A DNA stretch of 64,000 bases from JACTMJ01 sp039812845 (GTDB lineage Bacteria > Acidobacteriota > Terriglobia > Bryobacterales > Bryobacteraceae): NCBI GenBank assembly GCA_039812845.1, contig JBDIBK010000002.1, forward strand, positions 1-64,000. The letters are read 5' to 3'. This document shows positions 25,438 through 34,008 of the stretch, piece after piece; positions within the stretch are counted from its first letter, which is position 1; each line of letters starts with the position of its first letter. The translations under genes were made by a program, and so were the position numbers. Below the pieces are notes generated by a model. That model searched no databases and was not told where the DNA came from. It worked only from the letters and a program-made list of their open reading frames with translations.

Positions 25438-26814
25438 ATGAAACCAGTTCTTATTCTCTTTTTTTCTTTTCTTCCGCTGTTCGCGCAAACGCCGCCGGCC
25501 GCACCCGGCGTCGCTCCTCCCCATGGCGGCGAGCGCCTCAGCCTGCGGGAAGCCGTCAACCGCGCCCTCGGCGGGAACCCCGGCCTCGAAGCGATGCAGG
25601 CGCGGGAAAGGGAAGCGGCCAGCCGTGTGGACGCCGCGCGAAGCGGCTATCTCCCGCGCGTGAACTACCAGGAGATGGTGCAGCGGGGCAACAATCCGGT
25701 CTACGTGTTCGGCGCGCTGCTGACGCAGCGGCAGTTTGCGGAGCCGAACTTCGCCATCCCCACGCTCAACCGCCCCGATTTTCTGAACAACTTCCAGTCC
25801 ATGGTCACGGTGGATCAGGTCGTGTTCAATGGCGGCCGGACCCGAAACTCGGTGAAGGCCGCCGAGATCGGGAGCCAGATGCATGCGCTTGAGACCCGCT
25901 CCTCCGAACTGCAAGTGATGCAGCGTGTGCTGGAAGCCTATTTCGGCGCAAAGCTTGGCGAAGCGGCTTGGCGCGCGGCGGAAGAGAGTGTCCGCAGCGC
26001 GGAGGCCGATCTCGCGCGCGCGGAAGAGTTCCGGCGCGAAGGCATGACGACGGATTCCGATGTGCTCTCCATCCGTGTCCACCTGGCGGGCGTTCGCCAG
26101 GAAGCCATCCAGCGCCGCGCCCAACTGGAAGTGGCCCTGGCGGCATTGAACGTCGCCATGGGCGCGCCGGAAGATGCCCACTTCACGCTCACCACGCCCT
26201 TGATGGAAACAGCATACGAAGCGGCCGCGCTGGGAGAGAGCCAGAAATCCGCGGTGGAGGAGCGTCCGGAAGCGCGGCTGGCCCTCAAAGGTATGGAAGC
26301 GGCACGAATCCACGAGAAGACGGCCCGCGCCGGCTACTGGCCGGAAGTGTTCGTGCGGGGCGTGTTCGAAACGGACCGGCAGCAAGTGCTGAACAAGGGC
26401 GGCGCGAACTGGTTCTTTGGCGCCGGACTGCGCTGGAACGTATTCGACGGAATGGAAACGAAGGCGCGCGTGGCGGAGAGCCGCCATGGCATCGACGCGG
26501 CCGAGGCCCGGCAACGCCAGGCCGCTTCCGGCGTTCGCTTCGAAGTGCGGCGGGCGTGGCTCGAATGGAACGCCGTCAAGGACCGCCTCGCATTGGCCCG
26601 TGCCAGCATCGCGGAGGCCGAGGAGAGCCTGCGCATCACCAGGGACCGTTATGCAAACGGCCTGAGCACGGTGACGGATCTGCTGCGCACGGAAGTGGCC
26701 GTGCTCGGCGCGAAGACGGTCTATCTCTCGGCATTGTACGAACAGCGCCTCGCGGCCACGCGCCTCGAAGCGGCCAAAGGCTCGCTCAACCCCGGTTCGC
26801 TCCTGTTTGATTGA
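25438..26814 (+). CDS. TolC-family outer-membrane efflux protein
   Basis: A 458-residue outer-membrane channel subunit with a signal peptide (PVLILFFSFLPLFAQ). Two repeats of the outer-membrane efflux fold are visible: LSLREAVNRALGGNPGLEAM with ARSGYLPRVNYQE, then KTARAGYWPEVFVRGVFE and the helix ending RYANGLSTVTDLLRTE. The alternative start GTG at 25429 lies 7 bases after GGAAG and would add three residues. It is first of a run with an adaptor and an RND pump, forming a tripartite exporter. Confidence 0.88.
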   Translation: MKPVLILFFSFLPLFAQTPPAAPGVAPPHGGERLSLREAVNRALGGNPGLEAMQAREREAASRVDAARSGYLPRVNYQEMVQRGNNPVYVFGALLTQRQFAEPNFAIPTLNRPDFLNNFQSMVTVDQVVFNGGRTRNSVKAAEIGSQMHALETRSSELQVMQRVLEAYFGAKLGEAAWRAAEESVRSAEADLARAEEFRREGMTTDSDVLSIRVHLAGVRQEAIQRRAQLEVALAALNVAMGAPEDAHFTLTTPLMETAYEAAALGESQKSAVEERPEARLALKGMEAARIHEKTARAGYWPEVFVRGVFETDRQQVLNKGGANWFFGAGLRWNVFDGMETKARVAESRHGIDAAEARQRQAASGVRFEVRRAWLEWNAVKDRLALARASIAEAEESLRITRDRYANGLSTVTDLLRTEVAVLGAKTVYLSALYEQRLAATRLEAAKGSLNPGSLLFD

Positions 26815-26822
26815 GGACATTC

Positions 26823-27971
26823 ATGAAACTGACAGCCATTCACATTTCCGCTTTGGCGTTGATTCTGGCCGGATGCGGCGGCGCCTCCTCGAAGAAGGAA
26901 ACCGCGGCCGCGGTGCAAGCCGTGCGCGTGACCGCCGCGCCGCTCGCCGCACGGAAATGGCAGCGGCCCGTGGAGGGCATGGGCACCGTGGAAGCGCGCG
27001 TCGAGAGCGTGATCGCATCGAGGGCGATGGGCTATATCCAGGCCATCCGCGTGCGCGAAGGCGATCGCGTGAGCGCCGGGCAGACCCTGGTTGAAATTTC
27101 CGCCCAGGAGCTCAATGCCGGGGTGGCCCAGGCCCAGGCGGCACGGCAGGAAGCGCGAAGCGCGCAGGCCGAAGCCGACAGCGCCCTTGCGGCCGCGGAA
27201 GCGCAGGCCGTGCTGGCCCGCGCAACCCACCAGCGCATGAAGAACCTGCACGACCGCAAGTCTCTCTCCGATCAGGAGTTCGACGAAGCCTCCGCGCGCC
27301 TCGCCGCCGCCGAAGCCGCTCTGCAAATGGCACAAGCCCGCAAGCGGCAAGTGGCCGAGAGGATTCTCCAGGCAGCGGCCGCCGCCACCGCGGCCGAATC
27401 GCAGCTATCCTATCTCCGCATCGCCGCGCCCTTCGCGGGCATCGTCACCGCGCGCCTGGCGGAACCGGGCGGCCTGGCGTCGCCGGGCCTGCCCTTGCTC
27501 AAACTGGAGCAGGCGGGCGGCTACCGGCTGGTGGCCTCGTTCCCGGAATCCGCGCTGGGCCGGGTGAAGCTCGGCCAGAAGATCCCGGTGGAGATCGCCG
27601 CCATCGGGATGCACGCCGAGGCCACCGTGGCGGAGCTGGTGCCGACGCTCGATCCGCAAACCCGCACCTTCCCGGTGAAGCTCGCGCTGCCGCCGAGCCC
27701 CCTCGTTCGCAGCGGGCTCTTCGGTGTCGCTCACCTGCCGGGTGAGGAAGCGATGGCGCTTACCGTGCCGCTCACCGCGATTCGCACCCACGGCCAGTTG
27801 ACCACCGTCTTTGTTGCCGAAGGCGGCATCGCTCACGGGCGCATGGTGCAACTCGGCGAGCGGCGGGAAGGAGAGCGCGAGGTGCTTGCCGGGCTCTCTG
27901 TTGGGGAACTGCTCATCCCGAATCCACCCGCCGGTCTGCGGGATGGCAGCCCCGTGGAGGTGGCTCAATGA
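26823..27971 (+). CDS. RND efflux periplasmic adaptor lipoprotein
   Basis: A 382-residue membrane-fusion protein. The lipobox LAGC places the lipid-modified Cys at residue 18. The lipoyl-like half-motifs GYIQAIRVREGDRVSAGQTL and RIAAPFAGIVTARLAEPGG flank a long Ala/Glu/Arg coiled-coil hairpin, followed by beta-barrel and membrane-proximal domains (GQKIPVEI, TVPLTAIRTHG). It bridges the inner-membrane RND pump and TolC channel. It starts 8 bases after the TolC stop and overlaps the pump gene by 4 bases. Confidence 0.9.
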   Translation: MKLTAIHISALALILAGCGGASSKKETAAAVQAVRVTAAPLAARKWQRPVEGMGTVEARVESVIASRAMGYIQAIRVREGDRVSAGQTLVEISAQELNAGVAQAQAARQEARSAQAEADSALAAAEAQAVLARATHQRMKNLHDRKSLSDQEFDEASARLAAAEAALQMAQARKRQVAERILQAAAAATAAESQLSYLRIAAPFAGIVTARLAEPGGLASPGLPLLKLEQAGGYRLVASFPESALGRVKLGQKIPVEIAAIGMHAEATVAELVPTLDPQTRTFPVKLALPPSPLVRSGLFGVAHLPGEEAMALTVPLTAIRTHGQLTTVFVAEGGIAHGRMVQLGERREGEREVLAGLSVGELLIPNPPAGLRDGSPVEVAQ

Positions 27972-30900
27972 GCGGCACTGAAAGCGCGCGGAAGCGCAAG
28001 CTCGGCTTGGCGGGCCGCTTCGCCGCGATCTGGATCGACAGCAAGCTCACGCCGCTGTTCATCATCGCGTCGCTCTTCCTTGGCGTCTTCTCCGTCGTGA
28101 AGCTGCCTCGTGAGGAAGAGCCGCAGATTATCGTTCCGATGATCGATCTCTTCGTCACGCTGCCGGGCGCTTCGGCCAAGGAAGTGGAGCAGCGCGTCAC
28201 CAAGCCGATGGAGAAACTGCTCTGGGAGATCCCGGGCGTCGAGTACGTCTACAGCACCTCCAGCCCCGGCATGGCTATGGCCATCGTGCGCTTCTACGTC
28301 GGCGAGAACGAGGAAGACAGCATCGTCCGGTTGAACGAGAAGATGCACGCCAACTTCGACCTGATTCCGTTCGGCGCATCGCCTCCCCTGATCAAGCCGC
28401 GCTCGATCGACGACGTCCCGATCCTCGCGCTGACGCTTTCGAGCGGCCGCTACGACGATTTCGCGCTGCGGCGCGTGGCGGCCCAGGCCACGGATGCGAT
28501 CAAGCAGGTGAACGACGTTTCGGCCGTGGCCGTGATCGGCGGGCAGCGCCGCGAAGTTGCGGTCACGCTCAATGCCGCGAAGCTTGAAGCCTACGGCCTT
28601 TCACCGGGCGCGGTCTCGCGGGTGTTTGAAGGCGCGAACCAGAGACTGCCATCGGGAAAGTTCAACCAGGCGAACCGCGAGTTCATTCTCTACACGGGCG
28701 ACTTCCTGCGCGACGCCGATGACGTGCGTTCGCTCGTCGTCGCCGCGCACCATGGGCGGCCCGTGTATCTGGGGGAGGTGGCCGACATCGCCGATACCGG
28801 CGAAGAGCCTTCCCAATTGGTGCAGTACGGCGAGCATGGCCGCTTTCAGCCCGCCGTCACCATCGCGATTTCCAAACGCAAGGGCACGAACGCGATCACG
28901 GTCGCCAATCATGTCCTCGCCAAGATGGAGACGCTCAAGGGCACCGCGATTCCGTCGGATGTCAGCGTTAACATCACGCGGCACTATGGGGAAACCGCGG
29001 AGGAGAAATCCGACGAGCTGCTCTTCCACATGCTGATCGCCATCGTTTCGGTGAGCATCGTGGTGGCGCTCACGCTGGGCTTTCGCGAGTCTCTGGTGGT
29101 TTTCTCCGCGATTCCAGTGACGCTGGCGCTGACGCTCGCGGTCTTCTATTTGCACGGTTTCACGCTCAACCGCATCACGCTTTTCGCGCTGATTTTCTCC
29201 ATCGGGATTCTGGTCGACGACGCCATCGTGGTGGTGGAGAATATCGTTCGCCACGCAAGGCTCGATTCGAACGCCGGCCGGCCGCTGAAGGAGGTGGCCA
29301 TTGAGGCCGTGGATGAGGTCGGCAATCCCACCATCCTCGCCACGCTGGCCGTCATCGCCGCCATTCTGCCTCTGGCGTTTGTCGGCGGATTGATGGGGCC
29401 ATACATGCTGCCCATTCCCATTGGCGCTTCCGCCGCCATGGTGTTCTCGCTGCTGGTCGCGTTCCTGGTGACGCCATGGGCGGCCGTCCGCCTGCTGCGG
29501 ACGAACGATGCCGCCCACAGCCACGAGAGCGAGGACCGCTTCACCCGCTTCTATCGCCGGTTTATGGGCGTGGTGCTGCCAAGCGCGCGCAATCGCTTTG
29601 CCTTTCTAAGCCTCGTAAGCGTGCTGCTTGTCGGGTCCATGCTGCTCGTCTACATCGGATTCGTGAAGGTGAAGATGCTTCCCTTCGACAACAAGAACGA
29701 GTTCCAGGTCGTCATCGACATGCCGGAAGGCGTCTCGCTCGAAGAGACGGCCCGCGCCACGCGCGCGCTGGCCGACGCCGCGCTCCTAGAGGAAAACGTC
29801 GTCAACGTGCAGACCTACGTCGGCACGGCTTCGCCCTACAACTTCAACGGATTGGTGCGCCACTACTACCTGCGCCGGGGCTCCAACGTCGCCGACATCC
29901 AGGTGAATCTGCTGCCCAAGCACGAACGGAGCATCCAGAGCCACGAGATTGCCAAGAGCGTTCGGACGGCGCTGCTCCCGATTGCCGAAAAGTTCGGCGC
30001 GAACATCAAGGTGGCGGAAGTGCCGCCCGGCCCGCCCGTCCTGCAGACGCTGGTGGCGGAGGTCTACGGACCCACGGCGGAAGGCCGTGAGACGGTGGCG
30101 CGCCAGATCCGCCAGTTTTTTGAAGAGGCGCCGGGCGTCGTGGACGTGGATTGGTATGTGGAAGACGACGCGCCGCGCATTCGGCTGCTGCCGGATTCCC
30201 AGAAGGCCGCCCTGCATGGAATCTCCGAAGCCGATATCGCCCGCACCATCTCCATGGCTTCCGCGGGCCACTCCGTTGGCCTGCTGCACGACGACAAGGA
30301 GAGTGAGGATGTTCCGATCCGCCTGCGGCTGGACCGGGGAACCCGTTCCGATATCGAGCGGCTACTTGCCCTGCGCATCCCCAACCGCTCCGGCGGCGTG
30401 GTGCCCTTGCGGGAGCTCGTGCGCGTGGAGCGCGATCTCGAGGACAAGAGCATCTATCACAAGAATCTGATGCCGGTCACCTACATCACCGCGGACGTGG
30501 CCGGGGAAGTAGAGAGCCCCGTCTACGCGATCCTCGGCCTTGGCGACCGCGTGGAAACACTCACCGCGCCCGACGGCGGGAAAGTCGCCCAGCACACGGC
30601 CGCGCTGCCGTTCAGCGACGACCATTACTCGGTGAAGTGGGACGGGGAGTGGCACATCACCTATGAGGTGTTCCGCGATATGGGCCTCGCCTTCGCCGTC
30701 GTCCTGCTGCTGATCTACATCCTGGTGGTGGGCTGGTTCCAGAACTTCCTCACTCCGCTCGTGATCATGGCCGCCATCCCGTTCTCACTTGTGGGAATTC
30801 TGCCCGCGCACGGCATGATGGGCGCCTTCTTCACGGCAACCTCGATGATCGGCTTCATCGCCGGCGCGGGCATTGTGGTGCGCAACTCAATTATTCTGGT

Positions 30901-31162
30901 GGACTTCACCGAACTGCGCCTGGCCGAAGGGCATGACTTGAAATCCGCCGTGATCGATTCGGGCGCGGTTCGCTTCCGCCCCATGATGCTCACCGCCGCG
31001 GCGCTCATCGCGGGCGCGGCAGTGATTCTCTTTGATCCCATCTTTCAGGGGCTCGCCATCGCGCTGATGGCTGGCGAAGTGGCTTCGCTGCTGCTCTCCC
31101 GCATGACGATTCCCATCACCTATTACATGCTCAACCTGAGAAAGAAGGAGAACCCCCTATGA
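27968..31162 (+). CDS. RND efflux permease (AcrB/CusA-type)
   Basis: A 1064-residue inner-membrane proton-driven pump with the twelve-helix, duplicated RND plan: helix 1 (LTPLFIIASLFLGVFSVVKLP), large periplasmic loop 1, helices 2-6 with the proton-relay pair in FSIGILVDDAIVVVEN, second large loop, and helices 8-12. The periplasmic start REEEPQI differs slightly from typical multidrug pumps. No Met cluster characteristic of copper pumps was spotted. The association with DUF2892 downstream and OsmC upstream is a recurring type of context, but substrates are unknown. Confidence 0.9.
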   Translation: MSGTESARKRKLGLAGRFAAIWIDSKLTPLFIIASLFLGVFSVVKLPREEEPQIIVPMIDLFVTLPGASAKEVEQRVTKPMEKLLWEIPGVEYVYSTSSPGMAMAIVRFYVGENEEDSIVRLNEKMHANFDLIPFGASPPLIKPRSIDDVPILALTLSSGRYDDFALRRVAAQATDAIKQVNDVSAVAVIGGQRREVAVTLNAAKLEAYGLSPGAVSRVFEGANQRLPSGKFNQANREFILYTGDFLRDADDVRSLVVAAHHGRPVYLGEVADIADTGEEPSQLVQYGEHGRFQPAVTIAISKRKGTNAITVANHVLAKMETLKGTAIPSDVSVNITRHYGETAEEKSDELLFHMLIAIVSVSIVVALTLGFRESLVVFSAIPVTLALTLAVFYLHGFTLNRITLFALIFSIGILVDDAIVVVENIVRHARLDSNAGRPLKEVAIEAVDEVGNPTILATLAVIAAILPLAFVGGLMGPYMLPIPIGASAAMVFSLLVAFLVTPWAAVRLLRTNDAAHSHESEDRFTRFYRRFMGVVLPSARNRFAFLSLVSVLLVGSMLLVYIGFVKVKMLPFDNKNEFQVVIDMPEGVSLEETARATRALADAALLEENVVNVQTYVGTASPYNFNGLVRHYYLRRGSNVADIQVNLLPKHERSIQSHEIAKSVRTALLPIAEKFGANIKVAEVPPGPPVLQTLVAEVYGPTAEGRETVARQIRQFFEEAPGVVDVDWYVEDDAPRIRLLPDSQKAALHGISEADIARTISMASAGHSVGLLHDDKESEDVPIRLRLDRGTRSDIERLLALRIPNRSGGVVPLRELVRVERDLEDKSIYHKNLMPVTYITADVAGEVESPVYAILGLGDRVETLTAPDGGKVAQHTAALPFSDDHYSVKWDGEWHITYEVFRDMGLAFAVVLLLIYILVVGWFQNFLTPLVIMAAIPFSLVGILPAHGMMGAFFTATSMIGFIAGAGIVVRNSIILVDFTELRLAEGHDLKSAVIDSGAVRFRPMMLTAAALIAGAAVILFDPIFQGLAIALMAGEVASLLLSRMTIPITYYMLNLRKKENPL

Positions 31163-31371
31163 GTGTGGAACGCGTCCTCCGCATGATCGCCGGCGCTGTC
31201 GTGCTGGCGTCCGTTGCCCTGGGCACCTTCGTGAGCCCGAACTGGTATTGGCTGACGGCCTTCGTCGGCCTGAACCTCTTTCAATCCGCCTTCACCAACT
31301 GGTGCCCGATGATGACGATTCTTCGCAAACTTGGCCTGCGGGAAGGGGGATCATCGGCCTGCTGTTCCTAA
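31159..31371 (+). CDS. DUF2892 (YgaP-type) small membrane protein
   Basis: A 70-residue two-helix membrane protein: RMIAGAVVLASVALGTFV, then WYWLTAFVGLNLFQSAFTNWCPMMTIL with the family Cys in NWCPM. The C-terminus SSACCS adds a vicinal Cys pair. DUF2892 segments also form the membrane anchor of YgaP rhodanese. It overlaps the RND pump stop by 4 bases, so the two are coupled. The role is unknown; the cysteines hint at thiol or sulfane-sulfur chemistry. Confidence 0.8.
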   Translation: MSVERVLRMIAGAVVLASVALGTFVSPNWYWLTAFVGLNLFQSAFTNWCPMMTILRKLGLREGGSSACCS

Positions 31372-31480
31372 CCGGCCGCGCTTCCGCCTCACCGCCGCAT
31401 TGCCGCCAATAAGCGCCGCCGGTGAGCGCATTCCGGAAGCGCCATCCCACCGCGCGGGCCGGGAGGGATAGAATACCTGC

Positions 31481-32134
31481 ATGCGATTTTCGTCTTTGAT
31501 CCTCACCGCGTTTGCCCTTGCGGCCATGACGCTGCCTGCTTCGCTGTCCGCACAGCAGCAGAGACCCCGAATGCCCGGCGAACGCTGGGTGGAATTGTTC
31601 AACGGCAAGGACCTCACTGGCTGGACCAATGTGGGCAATGAAAAGTGGACCGTGGAAGACGGCGCGATTCACGGCCAGGGAGTCAGCAAGGAATACGGCT
31701 ATCTGCGCACCGACAAGGAGTACAAGAGCTTCCATCTGTTTCTCCGCTTCAAGACCGAAGCCAATGGGAACAGCGGCGTCTATTTCCACACGCAATTCAA
31801 GCCGGGCACCGTGGACGTGAGCCAGGGCCGCCAGTTTGAGATCGATCGCGTGCTGGGCCACCATTCCTGCGGCGTCTATGGCGACGATATGGGCTGGAAA
31901 GCCTGGCCATCTCCGGAGTTCGAAGGACTGCTCCGCCCCACGGACTGGAACGACATGCTTCTGAAAGTGGTCGACAACCACTACGAGTGCTACCTGAACG
32001 GCATCAAGACGCTCGACTTTGTCGATCCCAAGATGGGCGCGAAAGACGGTTACATCGCCCTGCAGTTGCATTCCGGCGGGGAAGGCAATATGCGCTTCAA
32101 GGACATTCGCATCCTCGATCTCTCGAACCGCTAG
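31481..32134 (+). CDS. DUF1080-family secreted protein (3-keto-disaccharide hydrolase-like)
   Basis: A 217-residue protein with a signal peptide (LILTAFALAAMTLPASLSAQ) and one concanavalin-like DUF1080 domain: WVELFNGKDLTGWTNVGNE, the YLRTDKEYKSFHLFLRFKTE strand block, GNSGVYFHTQF, and the terminal GNMRFKDIRILDL. Family members include 3-keto-glycoside hydrolases acting after sugar oxidation. That role would fit the exported Gfo/Idh/MocA enzyme elsewhere in the window, but this is inference. Confidence 0.87.
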   Translation: MRFSSLILTAFALAAMTLPASLSAQQQRPRMPGERWVELFNGKDLTGWTNVGNEKWTVEDGAIHGQGVSKEYGYLRTDKEYKSFHLFLRFKTEANGNSGVYFHTQFKPGTVDVSQGRQFEIDRVLGHHSCGVYGDDMGWKAWPSPEFEGLLRPTDWNDMLLKVVDNHYECYLNGIKTLDFVDPKMGAKDGYIALQLHSGGEGNMRFKDIRILDLSNR

Positions 32135-32212
32135 TTCGCTCTCGCGGAGGGGGCCGCCGCGCTCCCTCCGTCCCCTGCCCGTCCATTTAGGACAAACTGG
32201 TACACTTATCTC

Positions 32213-33391
32213 GTGGCTGGCCTCGTTCAAATCCAGGCGTCTCCGCTCGAAGTGCCCACCGGCCCGGTGGGGCGCATTTCCTCTCTGCTGATCAAGCCCG
32301 CGTCCGCGCTCTGCAACCTGGATTGCGAGTATTGCTTCTATCTGGACCGGGAGACGGACCCCTACAAGGACATCGCCCAGAAGCGAATGTCCCTCGACAC
32401 TCTCCGCCGCATGGTGGAATCGTATCTGTTCTACTCCTACCCCCAATCCACCTTTGCCTTCCAGGGCGGAGAGCCTACGCTGGCCGGTTTGCCATTCTTT
32501 GAAAAGCTGATCGCCTATCAGCGGAAGTACGGCCGCACCGGGCAGGCCGTCAGCAACGCGCTGCAAACCAACACCATCCTGCTCGACGATGCCTGGTGCC
32601 AGTTCCTGCGGAGCTATAACTGGCTGGTGGGCGCCTCCATCGACGGCGACGAAGAGATGCACGACCGATACCGCGTGAACCGCGGCGGCGAAGGCACCTG
32701 GCGTCGCGTGATGAAGAGCATTGAGACGATGAAGAAGCACCGGGTGGACTTCAACGCACTCTGCGTGCTCAGCCAATCGAACGTGGAGAAGCCCAAGGAG
32801 GTTTACCGCTTCTTCCGTTCCCTGGGGATCGACTACCTGCAGTTCATCCCCCTCGCCGAATTCTCACCGACAGGCGGCACGCACCCCTACGCCATCACCC
32901 CCCGCCAATACGGCCGGTTTCTGCTCGAAGTTTTTGAACTCTGGTGGCCGGACCGGAAGCAGGTGCGCATCCGCTATTTCGACAACATCGCCGAGGCGGT
33001 GGCGGGCCTCACTCCCGGCAACTGCACGATGCACAAGACCTGCGACAGCTACGTCGTCGTCGAATACAACGGCGACGTTTACCCGTGCGACTTTTTCGTC
33101 TCACCGGAGTGGAAACTGGGAAACCTGAACCGGGACACGTGGAGCAAGATCGCGGCGAACCCTCTGCGCACGCGCTTCGCCTACGGCAAGCAGATCCCGC
33201 ACCCCGCCTGCCAGGCATGCGAGTATCAGGCTCTCTGCCACGGCGGCTGCCCCAGTTTTCGCACCAAGCAGCGCGGCAATCCGGGCGATCTCGATTATTT
33301 CTGCGAGAGCTACAAAATGGTCTATGCCGCCGTCCTGGAGCCGCTGCGCAAGGAAGTGGAGATCATCACCGGAAAGCCCGCCGTGCTCTGA
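32213..33391 (+). CDS. Anaerobic sulfatase-maturating enzyme (radical SAM)
   Basis: A 392-residue SPASM radical-SAM enzyme that converts the active-site Cys or Ser of sulfatases to formylglycine in the cytoplasm. The SAM-cluster Cys are 34, 38 and 41 (CNLDCEYC). The C-terminal SPASM region binds auxiliary clusters via CTMHKTCDSY, YPCDFF, CQACEYQALCHGGC and the last Cys in YFCESY. The GTG start lacks a ribosome site, but TACACT lies 6 bases upstream as in leaderless genes. Its likely client is the Cys-type sulfatase at about 61 kb. Confidence 0.92.
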   Translation: MAGLVQIQASPLEVPTGPVGRISSLLIKPASALCNLDCEYCFYLDRETDPYKDIAQKRMSLDTLRRMVESYLFYSYPQSTFAFQGGEPTLAGLPFFEKLIAYQRKYGRTGQAVSNALQTNTILLDDAWCQFLRSYNWLVGASIDGDEEMHDRYRVNRGGEGTWRRVMKSIETMKKHRVDFNALCVLSQSNVEKPKEVYRFFRSLGIDYLQFIPLAEFSPTGGTHPYAITPRQYGRFLLEVFELWWPDRKQVRIRYFDNIAEAVAGLTPGNCTMHKTCDSYVVVEYNGDVYPCDFFVSPEWKLGNLNRDTWSKIAANPLRTRFAYGKQIPHPACQACEYQALCHGGCPSFRTKQRGNPGDLDYFCESYKMVYAAVLEPLRKEVEIITGKPAVL

Positions 33392-33396
33392 GGCGT

Positions 33397-33951
33397 TCAC
33401 TCCACTTCATACACCGCCGGATGCACGACGGTGGAATCGAGCGAAACCGGCGGAGTGAGGAGATAGGCTTCGGCCACGCGCCAGCCGCGATGCCGCAGCA
33501 CGCCGCCGTGAACGGCCTCGAACTCCGCGGGGTTGCCCCGCAGTTGCAAACTCCCTCTGGCAAAGAGTGCCGCGGCGTCGCTCGGCAGGTCCTGCAATTC
33601 GCCCTCGGTCTTCTCGACTACAGGCACCAGGCGAAGAGAGCGCGCGAGCGCGTCCCGGGCGTCCGGCTGCATGGCGCGCACACCCTGGGCCAATTGCTGG
33701 TCTGAATAGTAGCGCAAGTCCTCCAGCAGAAAATCGATCAGGCCGGAATCCGCCTGCAGCGCCCGCAGGATCTGCACGGCTCCCCGGATTCTTTCATCGG
33801 AAGCCGCGATCGCCCCGTGATCTTCCTCCGCGGCGGCTTCGGGCTCCACGCGCACCACCCCAAGCGATTGACGCAAAGCGACGTTCAGCGTACCCGACTT
33901 GAGGATGGAAGCAAGACAACGGAGGCCGAGCTGTAAGCGTTCGAAGAACAT
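33397..33951 (-). CDS. DUF2760-family protein
   Basis: A 184-residue cytoplasmic protein of DUF2760: AVQILRALQADSGLIDFLLEDL, YYSDQQLAQGVRAM, and the C-terminal GGVLRHRGWRVAEAYL. Function is unknown in the family. ATG at 33951 has GGAG at good spacing. It is convergent with the maturase gene (5 bases between stops). DUF2760 proteins often accompany Hsp70-like genes; none is nearby here. Confidence 0.8.
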   Translation of the reverse strand: MFFERLQLGLRCLASILKSGTLNVALRQSLGVVRVEPEAAAEEDHGAIAASDERIRGAVQILRALQADSGLIDFLLEDLRYYSDQQLAQGVRAMQPDARDALARSLRLVPVVEKTEGELQDLPSDAAALFARGSLQLRGNPAEFEAVHGGVLRHRGWRVAEAYLLTPPVSLDSTVVHPAVYEVE

Positions 33952-34008
33952 GCGCAATCTCCAGGATACCCAGGAGCGCGACCGCTTCGGCGTAATAGTA
34001 CCTGCGCG

